Shown here in pieces: positions 63,368-64,000 of a stretch of DNA of 64,000 bases. Source of the DNA: Rhizobiaceae bacterium (GTDB taxonomy: Bacteria; Pseudomonadota; Alphaproteobacteria; Rhizobiales; Rhizobiaceae); the NCBI GenBank assembly GCA_017640615.1, contig JAEPQK010000001.1:744001-808000 (forward strand). The letters run 5' to 3'. Within the stretch, counting starts at the first letter, position 1, and every line of letters begins with the position of its first letter. The translations under genes and the position numbers were made by a program. The notes beneath the pieces were generated by a model. The model did no database searches. It had not been told where the DNA came from and saw only the letters and a list, made by a program, of their open reading frames with translations.

Positions 63368-64000
63368 ACCCGTCCAGCACCTTTTTCTGGCCGGCCTTGT
63401 CGAAGTCGATGGTGAGTTTGTTGCCGTCGATGGCCGCGATGTTGCCGTTGCCGAATTTCTGGTGGAAGACCCGGTCGCCGACCGCAAATGCAGAGGGCGT
63501 GTCGGAGACCGACTTCGCAACCAACTCGCCTTCGATGGTGCGGCTTTTGACCGAGCCTCTGCCCGCACCATAGCCTGAATCCACCTCGCCATAGCCAATG
63601 CGTTCCACCGCGTGGCCAGAGCGTGAGCCCCAGTTGCGGTCTGTCGCTTCGGTGCGGTTCTGTTGGGCCCGCTGCCAGCCGGGCGTGGCGTAAGTGTTGG
63701 AGAAGCTCGCGGGCTGCTCGTCGAAACGCGAAGCGCCATATGGGTTGCGGCGGCCGAAGCTGCCCCCGCCCTGCGAAGTGTAGCCGCCATAAGAGGCGCT
63801 TTCGTCGGCGACTTCCACATGCGCCTCCGGCAGCTCGTCCATGAAGCGGGAAGGGATAGTCGATTGCCACAGGCCATGAATGCGGCGGTTTGAGGCGAAC
63901 CAGATATGCAGATTGCGCTTGGCGCGCGTGAGCCCGACATAAGCGAGGCGGCGTTCTTCCTCCAGGCCCGAGCGGCCGCCTTCATCCAGCGCGCGCTGGT
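63351..64000 (-). CDS. UvrD/PcrA-type DNA helicase (C-terminal part, runs off the window)
   Basis: The last 216 codons. The upstream end has EEERRLAYVGLTRAKRNLHI, motif VI of superfamily 1 helicases of the UvrD/PcrA group; the remainder is the low-complexity C-terminal tail (SYGGYTSQGGGSFGRRNPYG) that ends in a small Tudor-like domain, FAVGDRVFHQKFGNGNIAAI to LTIDFDKAGQKKVLDGFV, which contacts RNA polymerase in PcrA/UvrD. It unwinds DNA in excision and mismatch repair. The motor domains are outside the window. Confidence 0.9.
   Translation of the reverse strand, partial: QRALDEGGRSGLEEERRLAYVGLTRAKRNLHIWFASNRRIHGLWQSTIPSRFMDELPEAHVEVADESASYGGYTSQGGGSFGRRNPYGASRFDEQPASFSNTYATPGWQRAQQNRTEATDRNWGSRSGHAVERIGYGEVDSGYGAGRGSVKSRTIEGELVAKSVSDTPSAFAVGDRVFHQKFGNGNIAAIDGNKLTIDFDKAGQKKVLDGFVQPA

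Noticed and set aside
63368..63985. Extension of the glycosyltransferase frame by about 200 residues
   Set aside because: The sequence is Ser/Arg/Ala-rich shadow of the UvrD-type helicase, whose motif VI and C-terminal domain are clear in another frame of the same strand.

Overview
The window is a GC-rich stretch of an alphaproteobacterial chromosome. The gene order mraZ-rsmH-ftsL-ftsI-murE-murF-mraY-murD-ftsW-murG-murC-murB-ddlB-ftsQ-ftsA-ftsZ-lpxC-bamD-recN-ligA, the SahR-type regulator in front of metF, the btaAB betaine-lipid genes, a DUF2293 gene and the palindromic repeat families all point to Hyphomicrobiales (Rhizobiales), most likely a Phyllobacteriaceae member such as a Mesorhizobium or Nitratireductor relative. 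The genus is an inference from remembered gene order and protein character, not from a search.

Layout. 1-15200 is mixed metabolic and accessory sequence: the end of ettA, a ketoacyl-ACP synthase III-like gene, a MOSC protein, trmO, a sahR-metF operon behind a perfect 22-bp palindrome, an EamA transporter, a PLP decarboxylase, two cell-wall hydrolases, a serine hydrolase, btaAB behind a triple Pho box, a cupin, and a BrnT/BrnA toxin-antitoxin pair with a legible promoter-operator. 15200-23640 looks like one metabolic unit: a 5-oxoprolinase (minus strand) facing a DctPQM TRAP transporter, a MarR-like regulator and a carrier-like membrane protein (plus strand), with a 26-bp operator-like palindrome in the divergent promoter. 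The oxoprolinase carries two in-frame blocks of palindromic repeat DNA. 23700-28550 holds a DjlA-like co-chaperone, an AmpD-like amidase, two tandemly duplicated lytic transglycosylases, RNase P RNA and a Cys/Met-family PLP enzyme.

28930-53840 is the division and cell-wall (dcw) cluster, almost entirely overlapping or abutting genes, making and polymerising lipid II and building the divisome, then lipid A (lpxC), outer-membrane assembly (bamD) and DNA repair/replication genes (recN, ligA). The only sizeable gap inside dcw, between murB and ddlB, holds seven GANTC (CcrM) sites in 118 bp, and ddlB contains a strongly AT-rich patch in an otherwise GC-rich, conserved coding region. Both are candidates for cell-cycle control of ddlB-ftsQAZ.

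53930-64000 holds azlCD, aminopeptidase P, a DUF1127-like small protein, prmA-SCO1, a hexapeptide acyltransferase, a ferric-reductase-like membrane protein with a Tat-exported intradiol-dioxygenase-like protein, a GDSL hydrolase, a GT-C glycosyltransferase, and the C-terminal end of a UvrD/PcrA-type helicase. No tRNA, rRNA, CRISPR array, transposase or prophage gene was seen. I did not find a clearly new multi-gene system. The most unusual signals are the repeat blocks inside the oxoprolinase gene, the GANTC cluster, the AT-rich ddlB patch and the paired dispersed repeat.
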